Positions 1-8,045 of a DNA stretch of 12,300 nucleotides are shown in pieces. The DNA lies in the NCBI GenBank assembly GCA_002389465.1, contig DGOT01000044.1:1217-13516 (forward strand). The letters are read 5' to 3'. The DNA comes from Bacteroidales bacterium UBA4459 (lineage in GTDB: Bacteria > Bacteroidota > Bacteroidia > Bacteroidales > F082). A model generated the notes under the pieces. It saw only the letters and a program-made list of their open reading frames with translations, did not search any database and was not told the origin of the DNA. A program made the translations under genes and the position numbers. Numbering within the stretch: position 1 is the stretch's first letter; each line of letters opens with the position of its first letter.

Positions 1-2
1 TG

Positions 3-116
3 AGCGGAGGCGATTATAAATATTTTGATAAATACTTAAAAAATAACATCTTTGCATCCCCAAATATTGTGTTAACGGGATTAAACAGAATCCTTGATTT
101 TAATGAAGAAAATTAA
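3..116 (+). CDS. coaX: Type III pantothenate kinase, C-terminal end (5' truncated by window)
   Basis: The frame that is open from base 3 to the TAA at 114-116 gives 37 residues starting SGGDYKYFDKYLKN and ending with a TGLNRILDFN stretch. This matches the C-terminal end of type III pantothenate kinases, where a (S/T)GGD motif is followed by a helix and a '.LTGLNRIL..N' tail. The enzyme phosphorylates pantothenate, the first step of coenzyme A synthesis, in the cytoplasm. Only the end is visible, so the catalytic aspartates and ATP site cannot be checked. Its last 14 bases overlap the start of the next gene, so the two are probably translationally coupled. In many Bacteroidota genomes coaX precedes this same outer-membrane/TPR/lptC block, which supports the call. 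That context statement is from general knowledge, not from a search. Confidence 0.85.
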   Translation, partial: SGGDYKYFDKYLKNNIFASPNIVLTGLNRILDFNEEN

Positions 117-1380
117 CTATTTAATTCTTTTTCTGGCCATCTTTTCCAGCCTGGCATTACAGGCCCAGAAAATAAATTCGCCATATTCAAGGTACGGGCT
201 GGGGCTGCTGCATGGCGAAAATACCCACACGCGGTTAATGGGTATGGGCGGTCTTGCCATCGGTGTTGCCAACCCAACATTGATCAATCCCGGAAATGCA
301 GCTTCGTATGCCGTCTACGATTCCACTTCGTTTCTTTTTGATATCGGTCTGAATGCCAATATTACAGGTGAAGCCACCAATTACCAGTCGGAAACATCAA
401 ACTATGTCGCCCTTACATACATCATGTTCGGGTTTCCCGTCACTAAATGGTGGAAGATAGGAATGGGAATGCTTCCTTACAGCCAGATCGGCTACGATGT
501 GAAAATCTTTATACCGGTTGAAAATTTTAGCAAAGTGGTCAACGCCATTGAAGGCGACGGCGGGATGAACCAGTTTTTTATTGGCAACGCCTTTACAATT
601 GGGGAAAACCTTCGTGTGGGCGTTGACGCCGCTTATCTTTTTGGTAAAGGTGAACGGTCAAGCAAGGTCTATTTCCCCGACTCCCTTGAAATATTTGGAA
701 CCAAAGCAACAAGCAACACCAAAGGCGGTGATTTTATTCTCGACTACGGTGTTCAGTACGACGTGCATTTCAGCAAGAATAATGTGCTCACCCTGGGGGC
801 CATCTATTCCAACCAATGGAATATGAACGCAAAAATCGAATATCTTTCCTATACTTTTACCGGAGGTTACGGCGATGCCGTTGAACACCTCAAAGATACA
901 ATTGCTTACTCGCCGGAAGAAAAAGGAAAAATTGTCATCCCGCAACGAGTGGGCGTCGGATTTACATACCGGCAAAATAATATATGGATGGCAGGAGTTG
1001 ATTTCGAATGGCAGAACTGGGACAAATTCACGGCCTTTGGCAAATCCGATTCGTTGAATAACGCATGGAGAATTGCAGTTGGCGGTGAGTACTCTCCTAA
1101 ACATACGAGCATCTCTCCATTGAGAAAACGCATAATTTATCGGGCTGGCTTTCGCTATGTTGATTCATATTTGACTATCTTTAAGCACCCTATTAACGAA
1201 TATGGCATAAGTTTTGGACTGACATTCCCGATGAGACGATCAAGAACAACGATAGACCTCGGGTTTGAAGTAGGAAAACGAGGAACAAAAGTGGACGGGC
1301 TGATCCAGGAAACATTTTTCAATATGTCGCTCGGATTCTCCATCCACGAGTCGTGGTTCCACAAACGGAGATATCAGTAA
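103..1380 (+). CDS. Predicted outer-membrane beta-barrel protein, FadL/PorV-like, function unknown
   Basis: Protein of 425 residues when begun at the ATG at 103. An in-frame TTG at 94 would add three residues, but the ATG puts the basic MKK directly before the hydrophobic core. A signal peptide covers about residues 1-21 (LALQAQ cleavage region). The mature N-terminus has NSPYSRYGLG followed by a GMGG stretch and an INPGNAASYA motif, which is the look of Bacteroidota FadL/PorV-related barrels. Alternating aromatic/hydrophobic strands with Gly-rich turns run through the rest, and the protein ends in amphipathic strands plus a basic HKRRYQ tail. It overlaps the end of coaX by 14 bp and lies 26 bp before the TPR gene, so it belongs to the lptC transcription unit. 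The role is not known. A lipid or hydrophobic-substrate channel, or an assembly role in the outer membrane, are inferences only. Confidence 0.8.
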   Translation: MKKINYLILFLAIFSSLALQAQKINSPYSRYGLGLLHGENTHTRLMGMGGLAIGVANPTLINPGNAASYAVYDSTSFLFDIGLNANITGEATNYQSETSNYVALTYIMFGFPVTKWWKIGMGMLPYSQIGYDVKIFIPVENFSKVVNAIEGDGGMNQFFIGNAFTIGENLRVGVDAAYLFGKGERSSKVYFPDSLEIFGTKATSNTKGGDFILDYGVQYDVHFSKNNVLTLGAIYSNQWNMNAKIEYLSYTFTGGYGDAVEHLKDTIAYSPEEKGKIVIPQRVGVGFTYRQNNIWMAGVDFEWQNWDKFTAFGKSDSLNNAWRIAVGGEYSPKHTSISPLRKRIIYRAGFRYVDSYLTIFKHPINEYGISFGLTFPMRRSRTTIDLGFEVGKRGTKVDGLIQETFFNMSLGFSIHESWFHKRRYQ

Positions 1381-1406
1381 AGAATACATTTAAAACCTAA
1401 TATACG

Positions 1407-2801
1407 ATGAAAGTGAAAGTTTTGATAGTTTTAGCCGGATTGAGCCTCAGCTTGTTAGCTTCAGGATCAGAACCTTTAAACGAATTCAAACCGCAAAATG
1501 ACATTCCGAAATACGGAAACGACAGTGCAACATGTGTGGCGAATCTATCGCTCTACCGTGAGTTTTACAAACAATGGAAACAAAGCAAATACACCAATGA
1601 CGCCATTCATGATGCTACGAAATGGTGGAGTTGGGTATTTCTCCACTGTCCGCGGGCTACTGAAAATATTTACATCGATGGTGTGAAAATGGTCAAATAC
1701 AGGATTAAAAAGGCTCCCAATGCCGAAGTAAAAGGTAAACTGATCGACACTCTGATGTTAGTGTATGACCAGCGCATCAAATATTTCCCGTTGCACTACA
1801 AATCAAAAAAACCGCAAGAAGGCACTATTCTGGGGCGGAAAGGTGTCAGCCTGTACGAATTCAGGCCACAGGAGTACAAACAGGTATACAATATCCTGAA
1901 TCGTTCGATCGAGTTAGACAAAGAGAACGCTTCGGGGCCGGTATATGTTTATTATTTCCGTACACTGACCAAAATGGCCACAAAAGGGGAAATAGATACA
2001 CTAGCGGTTGTTGAAGCTTACGACCAGATCAGCGATTACATTGAGCTGAACCTGAAAAAATACAGAACCGCCGGCAACGAAAAGAAAATAGAACATTACG
2101 AAAATATCAAAGGTACCATCGAAAAAAGCCTCGAGCCTTTTGCCCAGTGTCATGACCTGGTGCGTATTTACAATAAAAAATTCGATGAAAACCCGGATGA
2201 TGTGGATCTGTTGAAGAAGATTGTTAAAATGCTCGACAAGAAAAAATGCGTGGAAGAACCACTTTATTTTGAAGCTACGGTCAGCCTGTACGAAAAAGAA
2301 CCATCACCTGAGTCGGCCTATATGATCGGTAAGATGATGCTGAACCAGAAAAGGTACAAAGAAGCCATTCCGTATATGGAAGATGCGACTGAAATGGAGA
2401 ATACGGATAAAGTGGATGATGCGCTCATTTTCCTGGCACAGGCATACCGTGCCATGAACAATTTCCCGATGGCACGAAAAAAAGCACTTGAAGCAGCCAA
2501 GCTTAGTCCCAGATGGGGCAAGCCTTATGCCTTTATCGGCGATCTTTACGTAATAAGCGCCAACGAATGTGGTAGCGATGACCTGACGAAAAAAGCACCT
2601 TACTGGGCTGCCGTAGATATGTATAAAAAAGCCAAAGCCGTTGATCCGGAAATGGCCAGTGAGATGAATGAACTCATCAGAAGGTACAGCCCGTACTTCC
2701 CTCCTGCCGAAGTATTGTTTTTCTACAACTTGCAGGAAGGCGATCCTTACGAAGTTGGTTGCTGGATTAATGTGAAAACAACAATACGGGCTGCTAAATA
2801 G
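1407..2801 (+). CDS. Secreted TPR-repeat protein conserved next to lptC, function unknown
   Basis: Protein of 464 residues with an N-terminal signal peptide (MKVKV then a hydrophobic core to about residue 19, ASGS near the cleavage site), so it is probably periplasmic or outer-membrane associated. The C-terminal half holds TPR-like helical pairs: about 302-330 (AYMIGKMMLNQKRYKEAIPYM), 336-370 and 373-412 (WAAVDMYKKAKAVDP). The N-terminal half is helical, with a WWSW and LHCPRATENIYIDG segment near 73-92. Mature cysteines lie at about 43, 81, 248, 281, 388 and 452, an even number that would allow disulfides. The end carries YFPPAEVLFFYN and VGCWIN, which look family-specific. It sits 26 bp after the barrel gene and 22 bp before lptC, so it is probably in the same operon. 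A scaffold or protein-interaction role in the envelope is inferred from TPRs and context; no activity can be read from the sequence. Confidence 0.85.
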   Translation: MKVKVLIVLAGLSLSLLASGSEPLNEFKPQNDIPKYGNDSATCVANLSLYREFYKQWKQSKYTNDAIHDATKWWSWVFLHCPRATENIYIDGVKMVKYRIKKAPNAEVKGKLIDTLMLVYDQRIKYFPLHYKSKKPQEGTILGRKGVSLYEFRPQEYKQVYNILNRSIELDKENASGPVYVYYFRTLTKMATKGEIDTLAVVEAYDQISDYIELNLKKYRTAGNEKKIEHYENIKGTIEKSLEPFAQCHDLVRIYNKKFDENPDDVDLLKKIVKMLDKKKCVEEPLYFEATVSLYEKEPSPESAYMIGKMMLNQKRYKEAIPYMEDATEMENTDKVDDALIFLAQAYRAMNNFPMARKKALEAAKLSPRWGKPYAFIGDLYVISANECGSDDLTKKAPYWAAVDMYKKAKAVDPEMASEMNELIRRYSPYFPPAEVLFFYNLQEGDPYEVGCWINVKTTIRAAK

Positions 2802-2823
2802 CTCGTGTTGGCAACATTATAAA

Positions 2824-3390
2824 ATGATTACTCGTTTTCTAAAAAGCATCATCATAGGTTTGGCTGTGGGGATGCTTTTTTCGTGTGAGAACTCGCTGAA
2901 AACAATCCAGGAAATCACCAGAGAAGACACTCTGTCAACTATTGCCGCTTATGATGTTTTTTACCAGAGAAGCGATTCGGGTTCGTTGCAGGTAGTTCTC
3001 CGTAGTCCTTTGATGGAACAATACGACACCGACAAAAACAATCCATACACCGAATTTCCCGAGGGATTTGAAATTACTTTTTTCGATAGAAACGGCAACA
3101 AAGTATCTTTTATCAGCGCCGAATATGGAATCGATTACCGGAAAAAACAATTGTTGCAGGCACGTAAAAACGTGATCGTCAAAAATTTTGATACCCGGGA
3201 GCAACTCAACACAGAGAATTTAACCTGGAATCAAAAAAAGAAATTTATTCATACCCACGCATTTGTTAAAATTACCTCGCCCGAAAATGTTATTTTCGGC
3301 GACAGCCTGTGGGCGAAAGAAGATTTCAGCTCACGTGAAATCTACAACATGAGAGGGGAAATTGAAATTGATGAAGAGGATGATAACTAA
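2824..3390 (+). CDS. lptC: LPS export ABC transporter periplasmic lipoprotein LptC
   Basis: Protein of 188 residues with a lipoprotein signal ending in FSC (Cys21), followed by a beta-rich LptC/YrbK-type domain at about 40-180. Typical family traits are the FPEGFEITFFD segment, ISAEYGIDY, a KNVIVKNFDTREQLNTENLTW stretch spread over about 118-138, and a FGDSLWAKEDF region near the end. LptC carries lipopolysaccharide from the inner-membrane LptBFG transporter to the periplasmic LptA bridge. Escherichia coli LptC is held by an uncleaved transmembrane helix. The lipobox here suggests a lipid anchor instead, as is common in Bacteroidota. The tail is very acidic (EIEIDEEDDN). It lies 22 bp after the TPR gene, which suggests that the two upstream unknown proteins also serve the envelope. 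Confidence 0.9.
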   Translation: MITRFLKSIIIGLAVGMLFSCENSLKTIQEITREDTLSTIAAYDVFYQRSDSGSLQVVLRSPLMEQYDTDKNNPYTEFPEGFEITFFDRNGNKVSFISAEYGIDYRKKQLLQARKNVIVKNFDTREQLNTENLTWNQKKKFIHTHAFVKITSPENVIFGDSLWAKEDFSSREIYNMRGEIEIDEEDDN

Positions 3391-3445
3391 CCGGATTTCA
3401 GTTCCTGTAACCAAATAATATGTATTTTTAACCAAGCTTTCATTT

Positions 3446-4714
3446 ATGAGTACCAACGAGTGGCTGATCATCATTATGCTGTTGCTTTCCGGATTCTTCT
3501 CGGGGATGGAAATAGCATTTGTCAGCTCCAGCAGACTGAAGCAGGAACTCGACCTGAAACGGAAAATCCTGCCGGCTAAAATTCTGTCGGTTTTCTACAC
3601 CAATCCTTCCCGGTTTATCGGCGCTTTGCTACTGGGAAACAACATTGCGCTTGTCATCTACGGTATCGCCATGGCCAAATTACTCGAACCCACGATCATC
3701 GAACTTTTGGCTCCTTATTACGATTCTAAATTCCTTGTTTTACTTATTCAAACCATCTTATCAACCTTGCTTATTCTCATCACCGCCGAGTTCATTCCTA
3801 AGGTGTTGTTCCGGATAAATCCCAATTCCATCTTAAAGTTTTTTGCCTTTCCGGTATGGGTTTTTTATATAGTTTTTTATCCGGTGATCCTTTTATTTAT
3901 CGGTATTGCCGAATTTTTGCTGGCAAAAGTTTTCCGTATTCAGTTAAACAACAGTTCGTACCGGTTTACGATGATTGACCTGGAAGAATATGTTAAAGAA
4001 TACAACCAGACAGCCGAGCAAACCGATGAGATTGACCAGGAGATGCAGATGATCCAGAAAGCCATTGAGTTCAAGCATGTGAAACTCAGAGAATGTATGG
4101 TGCCACGTACCGAGATCAATGCACTGGAAATTAATGAGGATGTGGAAACGCTCCGGAATATGTTCACTGACACCGGGCACTCGAAGATTATGATCTACAA
4201 AGAAACTATTGACAATCTGATAGGTTATGTCCACTCGTTTGACATGTTCACAAATCCCGAAAGAATTGACACGGTGATCCGGAAAGCAGACGTATATCCG
4301 GAAACCATGAATGCCAGCGACCTACTGAACGAAATGATCAAAAAGCATAAATCGATTGCCATTGTCGTAGATGAATTTGGGGGAACGGCGGGCATGGTAA
4401 CACTGGAAGACATTATCGAAGAGATCTTCGGTGAGATCGAAGATGAACATGACAAAGAGGAGATCGTAGAAAAGCAGGTGTCGCCTAAAGAGTTTATTTT
4501 ATCTACGCGACATGAAGTGGATTACCTGAACGAAAAATACAATCTGAATTTTGAGATTTCGGACGAATACGAGACCCTTGCCGGTTTTATCATCCACCAT
4601 CATGAAAGTATTCCCGAAATCGACGAACAGATAAAAATATCTCCTTATTTGTTCACTATTCTCAAATCGAGCGAAAACCGTATTGAAGAAGTGAAACTCG
4701 AAATTATCGATTAA
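3446..4714 (+). CDS. CNNM/CBS/CorC-domain membrane protein (hemolysin-family, GldE-related)
   Basis: Protein of 422 residues with the standard three-part layout. A CNNM (DUF21) membrane domain spans about 1-185, with SGFFSGMEIAFVSSSRL at the first helix, LLLGNNIALV at 61-70 and ITAEFIPK at 112-119, the conserved Glu/Pro segment of the family. A CBS pair lies at about 215-335 (MVPRTEI, then VVDEFGGTAGMVTLEDIIEE). A CorC_HlyC domain covers about 345-420. Family members act in inner-membrane Mg2+/Co2+ transport or its regulation, with the CBS pair sensing nucleotides. In Bacteroidota the paralogue GldE is tied to gliding motility, and older annotation calls the family 'hemolysin' without good grounds. 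Nothing here decides between an ion transporter and GldE. The gap to lptC is 55 bp, so it may be co-transcribed or weakly independent. Confidence 0.88.
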   Translation: MSTNEWLIIIMLLLSGFFSGMEIAFVSSSRLKQELDLKRKILPAKILSVFYTNPSRFIGALLLGNNIALVIYGIAMAKLLEPTIIELLAPYYDSKFLVLLIQTILSTLLILITAEFIPKVLFRINPNSILKFFAFPVWVFYIVFYPVILLFIGIAEFLLAKVFRIQLNNSSYRFTMIDLEEYVKEYNQTAEQTDEIDQEMQMIQKAIEFKHVKLRECMVPRTEINALEINEDVETLRNMFTDTGHSKIMIYKETIDNLIGYVHSFDMFTNPERIDTVIRKADVYPETMNASDLLNEMIKKHKSIAIVVDEFGGTAGMVTLEDIIEEIFGEIEDEHDKEEIVEKQVSPKEFILSTRHEVDYLNEKYNLNFEISDEYETLAGFIIHHHESIPEIDEQIKISPYLFTILKSSENRIEEVKLEIID

Positions 4715-4786
4715 GATTATTTCTGTGCCAAAACACTCTGTTCTACTCCTAAAAATTGCATATAACTATTTGACATTAAATATAAA

Positions 4787-4828
4787 TTGCGATTTTTTTT
4801 AATACTTCCGTTTACATTTGTACATTTG
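4787..4828 (+). promoter_or_regulatory. Candidate ppiD promoter with two adjacent TACATTTG -7 elements
   Basis: In the 141-bp gap before ppiD, TACATTTG occurs twice back to back at 4813-4820 and 4821-4828. Both match the Bacteroidota -7 consensus TAnnTTTG. A TTG at 4787-4789 could serve as the -33 element of the first copy, although the 23-bp spacing is a little long against the usual 19-21. Predicted starts near 4825 and 4833 would leave a leader of only about 25-30 nt. The rest of the gap (4715-4786 and 4829-4855) is AT-rich and holds no gene or clear hairpin. Inferred from motifs only. Confidence 0.5.
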
Positions 4829-4855
4829 CACCTCAAAATTTAAAATTAAGGATAA

Positions 4856-6973
4856 ATGGCTGTAATTGGAAACATTAGAAAGCATTCAACATTTTTGATT
4901 ATTATTATCGGAGTTGCACTCGCAGCATTTGTTTTGGGAGACTTCGCCAAAGGACGCAGAGGATCGCGGGAAGTGAACATTGGAAATGTTGCAGGTGAGG
5001 ATATTACCATCATGGACTTTAACCAAAGAGTTGAGCAGAATATTGAGAACACCAAACAACAACAAAAGAAAGTTCGTTTGACCAGCGATGAAACGTACAG
5101 GGTGAAAGAAGATACCTGGAAGCAGATGGTTAAAGAGGTTTTAATGGAGAAGGAATATGAGAGCCTTGGCCTGACGGTAACTACCGATGAGTTGTTTGAC
5201 CTTGTACAAGGACCGAACCCGCATGCGCTGATCAAGCAATATTTTACCGATCCTGAAACCGGCCAATACAATAGGAGTTTAATTCTTGACTATTTAAGAA
5301 ATCTGGATAACATGCCGGCAGAATCAAAGCAGCAATGGATCCAGTTTGAAGAATACATCAGAAACGACCAGCTGAGCAACAAATACAAAGCACTGATCAG
5401 TAAAGGTTATTATGTGCCGGGAGCCCTGGCAAAAATGGCCTACCAAGATGATAACACGGCAGCACAGATAACCTATGTGGCCAGCCGCTATAGCGAATTG
5501 TCCGACAGTTTAATTACGATTACTGATGTCGATTATCAGGAATATTACGATAAAAACAAGGAACTATACAAACAAAAAGCTTCACGCGAAATCGATTATG
5601 TAACCTTTGAAATCAAACCTTCGGTAAAAGACCTGGAAGCCGCAAAAAAAACTATCGAAGAAATCTACGCAGAGTTTAAAAACACTGAAGATGTGATACG
5701 GTTTGTGAACAACAATTCCGATGCTCCTTACGACAGCATCTGGAAAAAGCAGGGAGAACTACCGGTACAGATCGATTCCATTATGTTCAACAGTGAGATC
5801 GGAACGATTACCGAGCCTTATCTGGACAATTTCGTATTTACAACAGCTCGCCTGGTGGATGTCAGTAACAGACCCGATTCACTGAAGGCAAGCCATATAT
5901 TGATCGCATATAAAGATGCTCTACGTGCCGACCCCAATCTGAGCAGAAGTAAAGAGCAGGCTGAAAAACTGGCCGACAGTCTTTTTAATGTGCTGAAAAA
6001 TTCACCTTCTGATCTAACGCAGCTGGCCATTCAATTTTCGGATGATGGTTCTGCTTCGCAAAACTCAGGCGACCTGGGCTGGTTTGCCGATGGACAAATG
6101 GTTTATGCTTTTAATGAAGCTGTGTTTAACAACCGTATCGGAGATGTTACACTTGCCGAAACCCCGTTTGGATACCATATTATTAAAGTGACTGGTAAAA
6201 AAGATCCGGTTAAAAAAGTACGGATAGGCATCATTAACAGAGAAGTTATTGCCAGCAACGAAACCTACCAGAGGACATTCGCAAAAGCTTCGAAACTGGC
6301 ATCGGAAAACAAAGACATCGAGTCGTTTGATAAAGCCGTTAACGAAAATAAATTAAACAAACGTACGGCCAACAACCTCCAGAAAATGAGTAACTACATT
6401 GCAGGATTGAAAAATCCACGCCAAATCATACACTGGGCTTTCAATGAAAATACGGAAGTAGGCAATGTGTCACCTGTTTTCGACCTGGAAGACATGTTTG
6501 TGGTAGCCGTTCTTAAATCAAAAGCCGAAGAAGGTTACCCTGACCTGGAAGATGTTAAAGAGAGAATCCAGCGATTTGTGACCAACGAGGTGAAAGGAAA
6601 AGTGCTTGCCGAAAAAATGAAAGCCTTCGGAAAAGACATCGACAAAATTGCCGAAGAGCTAAAACTCGAGAAAACTGATGTTCCATCCATAACCTTTTCC
6701 GCGAGAAACCTTCAGGGGTTTGGCGCTGAAAACGAAGTTATCGGTACAATTTTTGGAATGAATCCTCCGGAAGTATCCGATCCTATTATCGGCTACGGCG
6801 CCACTTTTGTTGTGGACGTTAACAAGATAACGGAAGCACCTGATAAAGACGATTTCACTCAAAATAAAATCATCCTGATGAGTAGTTTCGAACAAAGAGT
6901 CAACCAGGATTATGCATACAGAGCTCTTGAAAAAGCTGTAGAAATCGCTGATAACAGGGCATTGTTCTATTAA
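4856..6973 (+). CDS. ppiD: Membrane-anchored parvulin-type peptidyl-prolyl isomerase / chaperone (PpiD/SurA-like)
   Basis: Protein of 705 residues, somewhat longer than E. coli PpiD. An N-terminal signal anchor (about 12-30, FLIIIIGVALAAFVLG) follows IRKHS, so the bulk faces the periplasm. A SurA_N-like chaperone region spans about 35-235. A parvulin (rotamase) domain spans about 343-447 and keeps both typical histidines (KASHILIAY, His347; GYHIIKV, His441), the SGDLGWF motif (about 404-410) and MVYAFNEAVF. Segment 240-335 has a parvulin-like pattern, ending in ITEPYLDNFVFTTARLVD, but lacks these motifs. The C-terminal 460-700 is a helical chaperone-like part with HWAFNENTEVGNVSPVF near 526-542. 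The protein should help fold outer-membrane and secreted proteins. It follows the LPS-transport block but has its own candidate promoter. Confidence is high for the family and moderate for calling it PpiD rather than a SurA variant. Confidence 0.88.
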   Translation: MAVIGNIRKHSTFLIIIIGVALAAFVLGDFAKGRRGSREVNIGNVAGEDITIMDFNQRVEQNIENTKQQQKKVRLTSDETYRVKEDTWKQMVKEVLMEKEYESLGLTVTTDELFDLVQGPNPHALIKQYFTDPETGQYNRSLILDYLRNLDNMPAESKQQWIQFEEYIRNDQLSNKYKALISKGYYVPGALAKMAYQDDNTAAQITYVASRYSELSDSLITITDVDYQEYYDKNKELYKQKASREIDYVTFEIKPSVKDLEAAKKTIEEIYAEFKNTEDVIRFVNNNSDAPYDSIWKKQGELPVQIDSIMFNSEIGTITEPYLDNFVFTTARLVDVSNRPDSLKASHILIAYKDALRADPNLSRSKEQAEKLADSLFNVLKNSPSDLTQLAIQFSDDGSASQNSGDLGWFADGQMVYAFNEAVFNNRIGDVTLAETPFGYHIIKVTGKKDPVKKVRIGIINREVIASNETYQRTFAKASKLASENKDIESFDKAVNENKLNKRTANNLQKMSNYIAGLKNPRQIIHWAFNENTEVGNVSPVFDLEDMFVVAVLKSKAEEGYPDLEDVKERIQRFVTNEVKGKVLAEKMKAFGKDIDKIAEELKLEKTDVPSITFSARNLQGFGAENEVIGTIFGMNPPEVSDPIIGYGATFVVDVNKITEAPDKDDFTQNKIILMSSFEQRVNQDYAYRALEKAVEIADNRALFY

Positions 6974-7057
6974 AAACAATTCCGGCACTATTTTTTCTTA
7001 ACATTCGTTATTATTATAAGTATCTAATTTTATTATTTAAATCTAATTGTATTTCAT

Positions 7058-7993
7058 ATGAAAAAACTAAGTTTATTATTTATCGCTTTTACGCTTACAT
7101 TAAGTGTGTCTATTCTATCCTCATGTAACGATGGTGACAACCCTACTCCAACTGTGGCACCCACTATTACGGTTACACCTGACGATGATACGTTAAAGGT
7201 TACTGTTGGCGAGATTGTCGATTACCAGGTAAACTGGAGCAGTACCGACCCGTTGCAGTCAGCCAAAATCTCGTACACGGCAGGAACTTTATCGCAGATT
7301 ATCCTCGACACAACTTTTGCTACGGAGGTAAAATCGTTCGGGTTTAACCTGAGTATTGAAGTCACTGATGCAATACCTGTCGGTACCGTTATCGAGTTTA
7401 TTTATTTTGGAAGCACGAAAGACAACAGCACACTGTTCTCCAGGTATGTACTTGTTGAAACAGGCATGTCGACATATGAGGGTGTTGTGTTACAGGCACA
7501 GGCCGACGGCCCTGCTACTGCTGCAACAAACCTCAGCTTCTATTTTTCAGCAATGAATGAGCGTTTTACGCTTAATCAATCAGCAGATGCCGACACTTCA
7601 GCTTTAATTGACCTGGTATTTACACATCATGCTATTTTCAGAACAAACGAAGAGTTATCATTCCAGTCGCCAAATTCGGCTAATCTACATCAAATGTGGG
7701 CTGAATTACCTGGTTTCGATCCACCTTACGACTACAATATCGACAATAAAAATCAAACTTATTTCAAGAAAGTAGATGTTGCAGATTGGGATAATCTTGA
7801 TTACGATGGAATTGAAGAGGTAGTTGGTGATATAGGTACTGAGATAAAAATTCGCGGTATTTTTGAAGGTGATTTCATTGCTTTTGAAACACAGGCTGGT
7901 AAAAAAGGTATCATGAAAATTATAACTACGGTAATTGAACACAATCCTTACAACGAAACCTACATCACTTTCGATGTAAAAGTTCAAAAATAA
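7058..7993 (+). CDS. Lipoprotein of unknown function with N-terminal Ig-like region
   Basis: Protein of 311 residues with a clear lipoprotein signal: MKK, a hydrophobic core, then ILSSC with Cys23, followed by NDGDNPTPT, a flexible acidic/proline linker typical of Bacteroidota surface or periplasmic lipoproteins. Residues about 34-135 look like an immunoglobulin-type beta domain (PTITVTPDDDTLKVTVGE). Residues about 140-311 form a second beta-rich region with aromatic patches (LHQMWAELPGFDPPYDYN, TYFKKVDVADW) and end in KKGIMKI and FDVKVQK. I do not recognise a named family. Acidic residues are frequent. It is 84 bp after ppiD, in an AT-rich gap without a clear promoter, and ends 21 bp before a strong terminator hairpin. 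It may be transcribed with ppiD or alone. A ligand-binding surface role is possible, but nothing shows a substrate. Confidence 0.75.
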   Translation: MKKLSLLFIAFTLTLSVSILSSCNDGDNPTPTVAPTITVTPDDDTLKVTVGEIVDYQVNWSSTDPLQSAKISYTAGTLSQIILDTTFATEVKSFGFNLSIEVTDAIPVGTVIEFIYFGSTKDNSTLFSRYVLVETGMSTYEGVVLQAQADGPATAATNLSFYFSAMNERFTLNQSADADTSALIDLVFTHHAIFRTNEELSFQSPNSANLHQMWAELPGFDPPYDYNIDNKNQTYFKKVDVADWDNLDYDGIEEVVGDIGTEIKIRGIFEGDFIAFETQAGKKGIMKIITTVIEHNPYNETYITFDVKVQK

Positions 7994-8013
7994 GACAACA
8001 AATTCAAATTAAG

Positions 8014-8043
8014 AAAGGGAATCGTTGAGCGGTTCCCTTTTTT
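8014..8043 (+). terminator. Rho-independent-type terminator between convergent genes
   Basis: An 11-bp stem is formed by AAAGGGAATCG (8014-8024) and CGGTTCCCTTT (8030-8040) around a 5-base TTGAG loop. One pair is a U-G wobble, and the T run continues to 8043. It lies 21 bp after the lipoprotein stop and two bases before the rodA stop codon on the other strand. On the minus strand the same stem reads with one A-C mismatch and a weaker T tract (CTTAATTTG), so it may also stop rodA transcripts, less efficiently. Confidence 0.85.
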
Positions 8044-8045
8044 GT

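Noticed and set aside
94..102. TTG at 94 as start of the barrel protein
   Set aside because: It adds only three residues before MKK; the ATG at 103 gives a normal signal peptide and needs no rare start.
658..1104. Long minus-strand open frame inside the barrel gene
   Set aside because: It lies fully inside a well-supported gene on the other strand, and its protein has no recognisable domain; a shadow frame.
4846..5271. Minus-strand open frame at the start of ppiD
   Set aside because: Ser/Cys/Phe-rich shadow of the ppiD N-terminus and overlaps its promoter; no support.
6974..7057. Promoter in the AT-rich gap before the 7058 lipoprotein
   Set aside because: Several TA-rich words but none matches TAnnTTTG with a TTG at proper distance; cannot be called.
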